From Pseudoclavibacter sp. CFCC 11306 (lineage in GTDB: Bacteria; Actinomycetota; Actinomycetes; Actinomycetales; Microbacteriaceae): a DNA stretch of 64,000 nt. Below are positions 42,643 through 51,444 of the stretch, piece after piece. The translations under genes and the position numbers were made by a program. The stretch covers positions 372,001 through 436,000 of the forward strand of contig NZ_WBKF01000001.1 of assembly GCF_008831235.1 (NCBI RefSeq), written 5' to 3'. Position 1 is the first letter of the stretch. The number at the start of each line of letters is the position of its first letter. The notes under the pieces were generated by a model. That model made no database searches. It was not told the origin of the DNA and saw only the letters and a list, made by a program, of their open reading frames with translations.

Positions 42643-43921
42643 CTGAAGGGCCGGCGACCTCGGGCCGACGATCCGGGCTGATCCAGCTGCCGCTGGACCG
42701 CCTGCGACTGAGCGCGCGAAGCAGCGATCGCAGACAGCGGCTCGCGTCGTAGATGCGCATGAACGGATAGAACGGAGCGAACAGCAGCATGCCCCAGCGG
42801 CGGCCGAGCACACTGCTCACCAGCGTGACCAGCAGGTCGGGAAGCCAGAGCCCGGCAAGCAGCAGCAGCGGCGGAAACTGGTCGACGACCGAGGCACCCC
42901 AGCCGTTTCCGTCGAGACCGAGCCAGACCGCTGCGGCGCACGTGACCGAGACGACGAACATGGGCAGCCAGAGCAGCATGATCAGCGAACTGAGCACCAG
43001 CTCGAGTGCGTGCACCAGCACAGTCGCCCAGAACAGACTGGGCCGCGGCCGATGCCGCAGCAGCGTCTGCCAAAATCCGAGAGTCCACCGACTGAGCTGT
43101 CTCGTGTAGTCGACCAGCGTGTCAGGATCCTGTGTGTAGGCGATTGCGGCATGCGGGTGGAAGGCCACGCGGCCGAGACTGCGAGCGTGCACCTCGAAGG
43201 TCATGTTGTAGTCCTCGATCACCAGCCCGGGCGCATCGATGTCGATCTGACGAAGAGCCCGTGAGCGATAGAGACTGGCGAATCCCGGCACGATGTAGAC
43301 CGCGTTGATCCACGGAGCAGCCTGGCCGTACTTATGCAGATACTGCACGACGGTGTAAACCCGTTCGCGGTACCAGACCAGCAGACGTCCCAACAGCGAT
43401 CCGGCGGCTTCTGGATGCAGGGTGCGCGCTCGTCCGGCTACTGCGGCCACGTCGTTGTCCTCGGCGAGGCGAAGGGCAGTGATCGCGTAGTCGTCGGCCA
43501 AATGCGTGTCGGCGTCGAGCAGCAGGACGAACTCATACCGGTCGGTGAGGTGAAAGTGCGCGATGCCTGCGCTCAGAGCACCGGCTTTGCCACGATTCGG
43601 GTTCAGCTCGAGCACCTGCACACCGAGTCGACGCGCGATGTCTGCAGTTCGGTCGGTCGATCCGTCTGAGACCACATGGATCTGTTCGGGTGAGAACTGG
43701 GTCAGAGCGCGTCGCAGTGACGCCTCGAGCACCGACTCCTCGTTATGTGCGGCCATCAGAACGGCGATGTCGCTGTTCGACCACCGAAGAAGGGTCGACC
43801 CCAGACGCTGTCGTCGTCGTTCGCCGTGCTCCGTCAGCCAGCGAATGACACCGATGACTCCCCAAATCATCGTGGTGACTCCCACGATCGCCAGCATGAA
43901 CACGATCAGACCCCAAGCCAT
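42593..43921 (-). CDS. processive family 2 glycosyltransferase
   Basis: A 442-residue membrane glycosyltransferase of the hyaluronan-synthase/PgaC type. The N-terminal helix (MAWGLIVFMLAIVGVTTMIW) is followed by a GT-A domain: VLMAAHNEES, VVSDGSTDRTADIA, LLLDADTHLADD (DxD), LVIEDYNMTFEV (ED, catalytic base) and TRQLSRWTLGF (QxxRW). Helices near 305-325, 330-350 and 365-390 follow, and the C-terminus is basic and disordered. It should polymerise and export a polysaccharide from a UDP-sugar, possibly UDP-HexNAc or a derived uronic acid. AGGAGGGGAG precedes the ATG. It is divergent from the nucleotide-sugar dehydrogenase-epimerase-deacetylase operon. Confidence 0.88.
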   Translation of the reverse strand: MAWGLIVFMLAIVGVTTMIWGVIGVIRWLTEHGERRRQRLGSTLLRWSNSDIAVLMAAHNEESVLEASLRRALTQFSPEQIHVVSDGSTDRTADIARRLGVQVLELNPNRGKAGALSAGIAHFHLTDRYEFVLLLDADTHLADDYAITALRLAEDNDVAAVAGRARTLHPEAAGSLLGRLLVWYRERVYTVVQYLHKYGQAAPWINAVYIVPGFASLYRSRALRQIDIDAPGLVIEDYNMTFEVHARSLGRVAFHPHAAIAYTQDPDTLVDYTRQLSRWTLGFWQTLLRHRPRPSLFWATVLVHALELVLSSLIMLLWLPMFVVSVTCAAAVWLGLDGNGWGASVVDQFPPLLLLAGLWLPDLLVTLVSSVLGRRWGMLLFAPFYPFMRIYDASRCLRSLLRALSRRRSSGSWISPDRRPEVAGPSVTPRSRRDPTAVRSEV

Positions 43922-44302
43922 GATCGACTCCCCTCCTGCGCACTGTGCCCTCGGCACAGACTCCGTCGTCTTCGGCGCGATGCCTCTCACGCTACGGACA
44001 TCGGCTCGCCGATGGGTCCTTCGTCTCCGCACTGTCGCCGCAGCGGTCATGCGGTCCCGCATCCGGCAGAGGCGCATGCGCGCACTGCATCCGCAGATCC
44101 CGCGGCCCGATCCGCAGGCACGGTACAGGCCTTCCGCAGGCGCCGGCAGACGTCTCCGCACAGCGACCGAAGAAGGCTGCCGCATCGGTTGTCCGGCTGC
44201 AACGCCGAAAGGCACGCTCAGAGAGCAACAGTGACGCAATGGTGCGTGAAGGGCGGGGATCATATCTCCGGCGGAGCGCCCCCAACCGGAGAGTGGACCA
44301 CC
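43922..44302. promoter_or_regulatory. divergent regulatory region of the polysaccharide locus
   Basis: A 381-base divergent gap without a supported gene. It has two perfect inverted repeats near the glycosyltransferase side: CTGTGCC-CTC-GGCACAG (43943-43959) and CATCGGC-TC-GCCGATG (43999-44014). These lie in the leader or promoter of that gene and could be operators or leader hairpins. On the other side, GGAGAG at 44288-44293 is the ribosome binding site of the dehydrogenase gene. The plus-strand frame open through this region is GC-rich and looks non-coding. Confidence 0.5.
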
Positions 44303-45679
44303 GTGGAACTCACATCGACCAGACAACAGCTCAGCGAACAGCGTGCGCGGCTGGCACTCAGCACGCTCGGAACCGTCACCGAAGACCGCTCAGGCGCGAC
44401 CACAGCAACGACCTTCACCGATTTCGACTACGACGTCGCGATTCTGGGTCTCGGCTACGTCGGTCTGCCGACGGCTCTCGCCTACCGCGCGGCCGGTCAT
44501 CGCATCGCAGGCATCGATGTATCGGAGCAGCGCGTTGCGGCGATTCGACGTGGCGACGTCGATCTGATTCCGAGCGATCGAGTGCTGCTGGAATCACACC
44601 GCGACAGCGACGGGCTGCTGCTGACCACCGACCTGTCGGCGCTGCGGCGTGCGGCTGCGGTGATCATCTGCGTGCCGACCCCGGTCAGCGATGATCTGAG
44701 CCCCCAGCTCGGCATTCTGCACAGCGCGTGCATGACAGCCGTGACCAATGCGGTCACGGGGCAGCTCATCGTGCTGACCTCGACGACCTATGTCGGGTGC
44801 ACCGAGGAACTGGTCGTCCAGCCGCTGCGAGACCGAGGCATGAATCCGGGCGAAGACGTCCACGTGGTGTTCAGCCCGGAGCGCATCGACCCAGGCAACG
44901 TGCAGTTCGGCCACGAGGCCGTTCCTCGCGTCATCGGCGGCGTCAGCCCCGCCTGCGCAGCACGCGCGGTCGACCTGCTCGGCTCGGCGGTCGAGCAGAC
45001 GCACGTCGTGTCGTCGCCAGGCCATGCCGAGATGACGAAGCTGCTCGAGAACACCTTTCGCGCGGTGAACATCGCGCTGGCCAACGAGTTCGCCGACATC
45101 TGCCGCGAGCTCGACCTCGACGTCAGCGCGGTGATCGATGCGGCGGCCACCAAGCCCTACGGCTTCATGAAGTTCACGCCCGGCCCCGGGGTCGGTGGGC
45201 ACTGCATCCCCTGCGACCCGCACTACCTGCTCTGGCAGCTGCGGCGTCAGCGCGTCGCCGCTCCGATGATCACCCAGGCGATGCACGAGATCAGCCACCG
45301 CCCGGGTCGCGTCGTCGATCGGGCGAAAGACCTGCTCGCCGAGAACGGCATTCCGCTGAGCGGAGCGCGTGTGTTGGTCGTCGGAGTCGCCTACAAGCCG
45401 AATGTCGCGGATGCTCGGGAATCGCCCGCCATCGAGATTCTGCAGCGGTTCTGGAGTGCGGGCGCGCTCTCGCGCTACTACGATCCGCTCTTCCCATCAG
45501 TGACGCTACCCGATGGCCACACCCTCACCTCTGTGCCGAACCCCGGTGCCAACGAGCCAGACATCGTCGTGCTGCACACGCTGCATCGCGACATCGACCT
45601 CTCGTGGATCACGCCGAAGACCCTGGTGCTCGATACGACCTACGGTGCGACCGACATCGCGCACCGCAGCGTGCTCTGA
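44303..45679 (+). CDS. nucleotide sugar dehydrogenase (UDP-sugar 6-dehydrogenase family)
   Basis: A 458-residue NAD-dependent dehydrogenase that oxidises C6 of a nucleotide sugar to a uronic acid. Residues 35-60 hold the Rossmann motif ILGLGYVGLPTALAYR; the catalytic Cys301 lies in GPGVGGHCIPCDP; a second NAD-like domain follows (RVLVVGVAYKPNVADARESP). It resembles the WecC/WbpA type (UDP-HexNAc dehydrogenases) in length and motif spacing, but UDP-glucose cannot be excluded. The start at GTG 44303 gives a 35-residue N-terminal extension; a start nearer the Rossmann motif is possible. It is the first gene of an operon with the epimerase and deacetylase, about 100 bases before the epimerase. 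Confidence 0.9.
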   Translation: MELTSTRQQLSEQRARLALSTLGTVTEDRSGATTATTFTDFDYDVAILGLGYVGLPTALAYRAAGHRIAGIDVSEQRVAAIRRGDVDLIPSDRVLLESHRDSDGLLLTTDLSALRRAAAVIICVPTPVSDDLSPQLGILHSACMTAVTNAVTGQLIVLTSTTYVGCTEELVVQPLRDRGMNPGEDVHVVFSPERIDPGNVQFGHEAVPRVIGGVSPACAARAVDLLGSAVEQTHVVSSPGHAEMTKLLENTFRAVNIALANEFADICRELDLDVSAVIDAAATKPYGFMKFTPGPGVGGHCIPCDPHYLLWQLRRQRVAAPMITQAMHEISHRPGRVVDRAKDLLAENGIPLSGARVLVVGVAYKPNVADARESPAIEILQRFWSAGALSRYYDPLFPSVTLPDGHTLTSVPNPGANEPDIVVLHTLHRDIDLSWITPKTLVLDTTYGATDIAHRSVL

Positions 45680-45778
45680 ACGCGGGCCGCCCTCACGCAG
45701 CCTGACCCGGCATCCCCCGATGGCCACGATTCACCATCAGCGGCACCGACGCCGCCGCACGAAGACGAAGGAACACAC

Positions 45779-46840
45779 ATGCACACTCTCATCACCGGCG
45801 GCGCCGGCTTCATCGGCAGTCACTTGGCCGAGTACCTGATCAGTCAGGGAGACGACGTCACCGTGCTGGACAACCTCAGTACGGGACGACTCGCCAACCT
45901 CCGTCAGCTCAGCCGCGACCCCAGGCTCGGCTTCGTCGAAGGCGACGTACGCGACACCGAGCTCGTGGAGAGTCTCGTCGCACAGGCCGACCGTGTCTTT
46001 CATCTGGCGGCCGCCGTCGGCGTGCACGTAATTCTGGACGACCCCCTGGGCAGCCTGCGCACCAACCTGCACGGCACAGAGAACGTGCTCGCGTCGGCAA
46101 ACCGGCACGAGACCCGTGTGCTGCTGGCCTCGACCAGCGAGATCTACGGCAAGAACACCGCAGACAGGCTGCATGAGAACTCGGATCGCATTCTGGGGTC
46201 TCCTCTGTTGAGCCGCTGGACGTATGCCGCAGCGAAGGGCATCGACGAGGCCTTCGCACACGCGTACTGGCGCAAGCACGACCTGCAGGTGTCGATTGTG
46301 CGGCTGTTCAACACAGTTGGGCCGCGACAGACCGGCCGCTATGGAATGGTCGTGCCCAGACTTGTTCGTCAGGCTCTCAACGACGAGCCGCTCACCGTCT
46401 ACGGCGACGGCGAGCAGACACGGTGCTTCTCATACGTCGGCGACGTGGTGCCTGCGCTCGTGGCGGTCGAGGAGCATCCTGACTCAGCAGGCAGAGCCTT
46501 CAATCTCGGCGGTGCGCAGGAGATCTCGATCAAGGCGCTCGCCGAACAGATCATCGACGTGACCGGCAGCCGCAGCATCATCGAGCACATCCCCTACGAT
46601 CAGGCCTACGGCGAGGGCTATGAAGACATGCGGCGCCGGGTGCCCGACAACACAGCTGCCAACGAACTGGTCGGCTTCGTTCCGAAGACTTCGGTGCGTC
46701 GCATCATCGAGCTGGTCGCGCAGGCGATGCTGCGTGATCAGACCGACCGGGCCGGCGGTCTGGGCAGCACGCCCGAAGGGGCCGGGGCGACCGCCGAAGT
46801 GACGCACCGCACGCTGGCCGCCGAGGGCTCGGCGTCGTGA
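45779..46840 (+). CDS. NAD-dependent nucleotide-sugar epimerase/dehydratase
   Basis: A 353-residue extended SDR that acts on UDP-sugars (4-epimerase or dehydratase type). The cofactor motif is GGAGFIGSH (residues 7-15), followed by an Asp that binds the adenosine ribose (VLDNLST). The catalytic triad has Ser/Thr in LLASTSEIYG and Tyr149-Lys153 in YAAAK. Similarity suggests the WbpP/GalE/UXS branch; the exact reaction is not decided. GAAGGA precedes the ATG. It overlaps the deacetylase gene by four bases (GTGA), so the two are translationally coupled. Together with the dehydrogenase it would provide an unusual sugar nucleotide for the divergent glycosyltransferase. Confidence 0.9.
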   Translation: MHTLITGGAGFIGSHLAEYLISQGDDVTVLDNLSTGRLANLRQLSRDPRLGFVEGDVRDTELVESLVAQADRVFHLAAAVGVHVILDDPLGSLRTNLHGTENVLASANRHETRVLLASTSEIYGKNTADRLHENSDRILGSPLLSRWTYAAAKGIDEAFAHAYWRKHDLQVSIVRLFNTVGPRQTGRYGMVVPRLVRQALNDEPLTVYGDGEQTRCFSYVGDVVPALVAVEEHPDSAGRAFNLGGAQEISIKALAEQIIDVTGSRSIIEHIPYDQAYGEGYEDMRRRVPDNTAANELVGFVPKTSVRRIIELVAQAMLRDQTDRAGGLGSTPEGAGATAEVTHRTLAAEGSAS

Positions 46841-48372
46841 ACCGCGCAGGGGTGCGAGCCGGGCCGCGCCGTCGATTGGCGGTGACGGCAGCCGCCACGC
46901 TCTTCGGCAGCGTGGCTTTGGGGGTGGGCGTCGTGGCGATGCCTCCCACCGACGGCGTCAGCGCATCGAGCGATGCGGTCGCGGCGATCGCCGAAGACGG
47001 TCTGAGCCCGCACGCGACCGACGTCCCTCTGCTCACACCTCAGGAGGCAGGAGTGCAGCGGCTGACGAACGCTGCTCCTGCGATCGTGAGCCTGACCTTC
47101 GACGATGGCACACAGGATCAGGTGCTGGCTGCGAACATCCTGGCCAAGCGCGGTCTGGTCGCGACGTACTACGTCACGACCGGGCAGACCGGTGCCCCCG
47201 GCTTTCTCACCCGCGACCAGCTGCACGGTCTCGCCGATCTCGGCAACGAGATCGGCGGGCACACCGTGCACCACCTCAATCTGCCGACAGTGACGCAGAA
47301 CGAGGCACGCCGTCAGATCTGCCAGGATCGCGAGAATCTGCGTCAGTGGGGGCTGCCCGCGCAGAGCTTCGCCTACCCGTATGCGGCGCACAACGATGAG
47401 GTTCAGCGCGCAGTGCGCGACTGCGGCTATGCCTCGGGGCGAGGCCTCGGCGGTGCGGTCGGTTCGGGCGAGTCGATGCGCCTGGCCGGAGAGACGATTT
47501 CGCCGGAGGCCAAGATCGTCGAGTCACTGCGGCCTGAGAACCCGATGGTGACGCTCGCACCCAACATGTTCGATAGACGATCAGGCATCGAGGCCTATCA
47601 GAAGGATGTCGAAACCGCTGCCGGCGTGGGGGCCGGTTGGACACAGCTCACGTTTCACGGCATCTGCGAGCGAGAGGCGACCACCTGCCCGGAGATCATG
47701 GTCACTGAGCAGGAGCTGGAACGGCTGGCCGACTGGCTCGTCGAACAGGTCGTCGCAGGGCGCGTCGCAATCAGGACGGTTGGCGAAGTGATCAACGGCG
47801 ACCCAACGGCTCCGGTGCCGAGCGCCTACCTCTCAACCGGCTCGGCAGGCGATCCGAACGCGGAACATGCGGCGTTCACTCCGAGACGGAGCTCCGACCC
47901 CGGGCACAGAGTCAGTGATTTCACACATCAGAATGCCCAGGGATCGCCCATCTGCTGGAACGGTTTCGCCTACGGCGACAACACCGCGAACTTCACCATC
48001 ACCTCGAAGACAGGCCACGAAGGACAGGAGGCGCTGCGCCTCGAGCTGACGGCGAACGGGCCCGGCGAGGCGAAGTGGCTGCCCATCATGGACCTCGGCG
48101 AATGCTCGCTCGCAGCCGAAGGCGGGCAGAGCAGAGAGATCACCTACACTGCGCGAGGTGGTGGGGCGCAGAGTCAGCCGGTGGCATTCGTCCGGGACGA
48201 GACCGGCAGATGGACGTACTTCAGCGCTGGCCGCTTCACCCCGCTGGGCGAGGAATGGTCCGAACACACCTGGAAGACCCCCGACCTGCCCGCAGGCACG
48301 ACAGCGCTCGCGGTGGGCATCGCCCTGCAGCAGACCGGCTGGAACGAGGTGCGTCAGATCACCGTGCAATGA
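46837..48372 (+). CDS. secreted polysaccharide deacetylase with C-terminal beta domain
   Basis: A 511-residue exported enzyme. An N-terminal hydrophobic segment (about 14-36) serves as signal peptide or anchor. The NodB-homology domain (about 80-300) carries SLTFDDG (Asp89/Asp90: catalytic base and metal ligand) and GHTVHHLNL (metal ligands His142 and His146); later motifs are FAYPYAAHN and LTFHGICE. The C-terminal 190 residues, after a linker, look like a beta-sandwich carbohydrate-binding domain with no named family seen. It probably removes N-acetyl groups from the polysaccharide made by the divergent glycosyltransferase, as PgaB/IcaB do in other bacteria. The start GTG overlaps the epimerase stop. 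Confidence 0.87.
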   Translation: MNRAGVRAGPRRRLAVTAAATLFGSVALGVGVVAMPPTDGVSASSDAVAAIAEDGLSPHATDVPLLTPQEAGVQRLTNAAPAIVSLTFDDGTQDQVLAANILAKRGLVATYYVTTGQTGAPGFLTRDQLHGLADLGNEIGGHTVHHLNLPTVTQNEARRQICQDRENLRQWGLPAQSFAYPYAAHNDEVQRAVRDCGYASGRGLGGAVGSGESMRLAGETISPEAKIVESLRPENPMVTLAPNMFDRRSGIEAYQKDVETAAGVGAGWTQLTFHGICEREATTCPEIMVTEQELERLADWLVEQVVAGRVAIRTVGEVINGDPTAPVPSAYLSTGSAGDPNAEHAAFTPRRSSDPGHRVSDFTHQNAQGSPICWNGFAYGDNTANFTITSKTGHEGQEALRLELTANGPGEAKWLPIMDLGECSLAAEGGQSREITYTARGGGAQSQPVAFVRDETGRWTYFSAGRFTPLGEEWSEHTWKTPDLPAGTTALAVGIALQQTGWNEVRQITVQ

Positions 48373-48415
48373 GGGTGATTTGCCAGAAGGCCGGCTCAGC
48401 TGAGACTGTTGTCGC

Positions 48416-49021
48416 ATGACCTCCCCCGAAGCGCCCCGGTCCGATCCCCCGTCAGACGGAGGCGACCGGCGCTCTTCGGGGCCTGGCGACGCAGCTGCCC
48501 GGTTGATCGTCTCTGACTCGGCGTCGCCGGTGCTCGGGCTGCACCCTCGCGCGCTGAGTCATCCGGTGTGCCCGCGAGCCAAGTCCATGTGGCGGCTCAA
48601 CGCACTCATCACGAACATCGTCATCCTCGCTGTGCTCGTCGTGGCGGCGCTGCTCTGGGAGCCCGTGCGCATCTGGTCGCTGATCCTGGCCGCCGTCACG
48701 ATCGTCTCAGCCCTCGTCGAGATCTTTCTCGCACCGAGCATCCGCTATCGGGTGCACCGCTGGGATCTGACCGACCAAGCGGTCTATGCCCGATCCGGCT
48801 GGGTCACACAGCACTGGCAGGTCGCTCCGTTCTCCCGGATTCAGACGGTCGAGGCCAAACGCGGACCGGTGCAGCGCATGTTCCGTCTGGCATCGGTCAA
48901 AGTGACGACGGCCAGTGCGAGTGCCGACGTGACCATCGTCGGGCTCGATGAGCAGGATGCCGACAGCCTGGTGCAGTCGCTGACTGAAGCGACCCAGTCG
49001 ACGCTCGGCGACGCGACATGA
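48416..49021 (+). CDS. bacterial PH-domain membrane protein (YdbS-like)
   Basis: A 201-residue protein with a disordered, Pro/Asp/Ser-rich N-terminus (1-45), two adjacent membrane helices (about 62-80 and 85-103) and a bPH2 domain (about 110-190: RYRVHRWDLTDQAVYARSGW, then FSRIQTVEAKRGPVQRMF and LASVKV). It is the YdbS half of the YdbS/YdbT pair. Their biochemical role is unknown, though in Bacillus they are linked to resistance to membrane-acting antimicrobials. It is translationally coupled (ATGA) to the next gene. Confidence 0.85.
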   Translation: MTSPEAPRSDPPSDGGDRRSSGPGDAAARLIVSDSASPVLGLHPRALSHPVCPRAKSMWRLNALITNIVILAVLVVAALLWEPVRIWSLILAAVTIVSALVEIFLAPSIRYRVHRWDLTDQAVYARSGWVTQHWQVAPFSRIQTVEAKRGPVQRMFRLASVKVTTASASADVTIVGLDEQDADSLVQSLTEATQSTLGDAT

Positions 49022-50757
49022 GCGGCGAGAGCGAGCATCCGACGACAGGACGCGCCGAACCGGAGTGGCATCGGCTGAACCCCCGCACGGCTCTGGTCGG
49101 GGTCGTCAATCTGGTGCTGCGCGGCGTACCGGTCGCGATCGCGGCGATCGTACTGAAGAACGCAGGTGATGGCTTTCCCTTCGCATTCGTGGCGCTGATG
49201 GTCGGCCTGCTGCTGCAGCCGGTGAGCTATCTCGTTCGGTATGCGACGTTCCGGTATCGCTTCACCGAGCGTGAATTCGAGGTCACGTCGGGGCTGCTCT
49301 CGCGAACGCGACATCGGGTGCCGCTCGAGCGCATCCGCACGGTCGAGATCGAGTCGCGGCTGCTGCACCGGCTGCTGCGGGTCTCGGTGGTGAACATCGC
49401 GACGGGTGAGGCCAAGGCCGATCAGCGGATCAAACTCGACGCCGTCGACCAGCATCATGCTGAGAGGCTCCGAGGCCTGCTGCTGCGCCAGCGTGCTCCG
49501 CAGGATGCGCAGATCGTGCCCGCCGGCGGGTGGCCGGATGCCACCGGCAGGCCGGAGACGTCTCTCTCAGAGCCGGGGCATCCTTCGACACTGCAGCGGA
49601 GCGTCGACGAGCGCGGTGACTCGAACACGGCGCGCGACGACATCGAGACCCCGATCGTCGCGCTGCGCGGGCGCTGGGCGTTCTACGAGATCTTCACGGT
49701 GCGCACGCTGACGATCCCGCTGATTCTGTTCGGTGCCTTCTGGCAGCTCGTCGAGAACTTCAACCTGCTGAGCGGTGAGCAGATCGAGGGCCTGTACACG
49801 TCTGCGCAACGTGCGTTCGTCGGGCTCGCGCTCGCGGCGCCGCTCGTGGTCGCCGTGCTCGTGCTGATGAGTCTTGGCGCGATCACACTCTTCTTCGTGA
49901 ACTGGTGGGGCTTCACCCTGGTGCGCAGCGGTCACCGGTTCGTCTCGCGTCGCGGTCTGCTGACGACGAAGACCTCGGCCGTCGACGCGCGACGTATCCG
50001 CGGCATCACAATGAGCGATTCGATCGTGATGCGGCTGGTGCGGGGCGTACAGCTTGTGCCCATCACGACCGGTCTCGGCGGGCTCGGCACGTCGAGCGGC
50101 ACAGGCGGCGGGCCAGCCTCGAACGACGCGCGGCTGCTGCCGACGGTCGGTCGTACCGAGGCGCACACCCTCGCCGAGATTCTGCTGGGTGACTGCGACG
50201 GCGGATGCGACGGCGACCTCGTCGCGGAGCTGCCGGGTGGCAGCATGCCGACCGATGCCCAGCTGTTTCGCAGAGGATGGCTGAATCAGCACCCCCTCGT
50301 TGCGCTGCGGCGGCGGCTGATCCGGCTCTGGCTCTGGGACCTCGTTCTCGCGGCGGTCTGTGCAGCGTTCGTCTTCGGTCTGGGGTGGTCGGCAAGTCTG
50401 CTCTGGGCGCCTGCTACTCTCGCGGTGCTGCACGTCGGCGTTGCGTTCGGAGACTACCGCCAGCTCGGACACCGGCTGATCGGCGTTGACGATCGCGGAG
50501 CATCTGTGGGAACCGTCGTGAGACCGACGATCTGTGTGCGCCAGGGGTTCGTGCTGCGCAAGGTGCACCTGCTGCAGCTGCGAGGTGTCTGCGGCGTCGC
50601 CGTCGATCAGTCCTGGCTGCAGCGACGTGCCGGAGTTGCGACGGTGATTCTGAGCACCGCGGCTGGAGAGCACGCGTACCGTGTACGTGACTGCAGCGAA
50701 CGTCAGGCTGCCGAGATCCTGCGTGCAGCAGCCGGCGACGAAGCGCTGAGCCGCTGA
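49018..50757 (+). CDS. bacterial PH-domain membrane protein (YdbT-like)
   Basis: A 579-residue membrane protein with three bPH2 modules, each after a pair of helices. The first module (about 80-160) has FTEREFEVTSGLLSRTRHRV and LERIRTVEIESRLLHRLL. The second (about 300-390) has RFVSRRGLLTTKTSAVDARR. The third (about 480-575) has RQGFVLRKVHLLQLRGVCG. A long acidic loop with Asp/Glu/Ser lies near 165-215. It is the usual partner of the YdbS-like protein, with which it overlaps by four bases. The function of the pair is unknown, but it is membrane-bound and probably acts at the cytoplasmic face. Confidence 0.85.
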   Translation: MSGESEHPTTGRAEPEWHRLNPRTALVGVVNLVLRGVPVAIAAIVLKNAGDGFPFAFVALMVGLLLQPVSYLVRYATFRYRFTEREFEVTSGLLSRTRHRVPLERIRTVEIESRLLHRLLRVSVVNIATGEAKADQRIKLDAVDQHHAERLRGLLLRQRAPQDAQIVPAGGWPDATGRPETSLSEPGHPSTLQRSVDERGDSNTARDDIETPIVALRGRWAFYEIFTVRTLTIPLILFGAFWQLVENFNLLSGEQIEGLYTSAQRAFVGLALAAPLVVAVLVLMSLGAITLFFVNWWGFTLVRSGHRFVSRRGLLTTKTSAVDARRIRGITMSDSIVMRLVRGVQLVPITTGLGGLGTSSGTGGGPASNDARLLPTVGRTEAHTLAEILLGDCDGGCDGDLVAELPGGSMPTDAQLFRRGWLNQHPLVALRRRLIRLWLWDLVLAAVCAAFVFGLGWSASLLWAPATLAVLHVGVAFGDYRQLGHRLIGVDDRGASVGTVVRPTICVRQGFVLRKVHLLQLRGVCGVAVDQSWLQRRAGVATVILSTAAGEHAYRVRDCSERQAAEILRAAAGDEALSR

Positions 50758-50770
50758 CAGTCGCGCTTCC

Positions 50771-50788
50771 TGCGCCTCTTCGCAGGGA
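50771..50788 (+). terminator. hairpin after the PH-domain operon
   Basis: CCTGCG-CCTCTT-CGCAGG is a perfect six-base stem with a six-base loop, about 14 bases after the stop codon. A second stem, GCCGCC-AC-GGCGGC (50848-50861), lies at the end of the convergent SnoaL-like gene. Confidence 0.45.
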
Positions 50789-50860
50789 GCCGTGACCGCA
50801 CAGGAGATCTACCGACAGGGCGACTTCCCCACTGTGCGGACACCGCAGCCGCCACGGCGG

Positions 50861-51229
50861 CTACTTGGCAGCCACCTGCAACGAGGTGATCCTGCCGTTC
50901 GCGTCGACGGTCGCGGTATCCGTGCCGGTGATGGCGAACACTTGGCCGTCGGCGTGACGTCCAGCGACAGCCCACTCGACGACCACTCTCGTCGCATCCG
51001 TCGACCGCGAGTTCCAGACGTGGTGAAGCTCGGTGTTGCGAGCGAAGAACGTGTGAAAGAAACTGCGGATCGCCTCGGCCCCGGTTGCCGACTCCCCGCG
51101 CCCTGAGACGAGGGTCGCATCGGGTGCGAAAAGGCCGACGAGCTCCTCGAAGTCCTGCGGGTGCTGGCCAGCGGTGTTCGACAAAGAGAAGTACCGATCC
51201 AAGACGTCCGTCGGCGAGTTGCCGCTCAT
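50861..51229 (-). CDS. SnoaL-like/NTF2-fold protein
   Basis: A 122-residue protein of the SnoaL/NTF2-like fold. It begins MSGNSPTDVLDRYFSL and has a typical pattern: an N-terminal helix, VGLFAPDATLVSGRGESATG, AIRSFFHTFFARNTELHHVW, VVEWAVAGRHADGQVFAITG and a final strand. The pocket might hold a small ligand or a substrate (isomerase or hydroxylase), but no specific function can be read. The start ATG was chosen because a purine-rich site (AGAGG) lies just upstream and the family begins here. It lies downstream of HxlR on the same strand, 215 bases away. Confidence 0.75.
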   Translation of the reverse strand: MSGNSPTDVLDRYFSLSNTAGQHPQDFEELVGLFAPDATLVSGRGESATGAEAIRSFFHTFFARNTELHHVWNSRSTDATRVVVEWAVAGRHADGQVFAITGTDTATVDANGRITSLQVAAK

Positions 51230-51423
51230 AATAGGCCTCTTTCTGGCGTATGCGGGCACCCTGCAATTCCGGGCACCGCAACTACCGGCGCTCATCGTAG
51301 TTTCGTGCTCAGACGCGGTCAAGGGTCTGTTCGTGGCTGCCTTTTGGTGCCTCGGGACGCAGCGAGATCTGAATTCTGCTCATCTCCGCCGACAAGGCTG
51401 GCCGGACGAAAGGGCTGCGACGA

Positions 51424-51441
51424 GCCCGGCGACGACCGGGC
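51424..51441 (-). terminator. hairpin after HxlR gene
   Basis: GCCCGG-CGACGA-CCGGGC lies three bases beyond the HxlR stop codon on the minus strand; a six-base stem, without a T-run. The rest of the 215-base gap to the SnoaL-like gene shows no gene. Confidence 0.4.
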
Positions 51442-51444
51442 CGA

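Noticed and set aside
43745-44302. The open frame upstream of the nucleotide-sugar dehydrogenase, and a second frame at 43945-44694
   Set aside because: Composition is Arg/Ser/His-rich with no domain, and the region is the divergent promoter of the polysaccharide locus.
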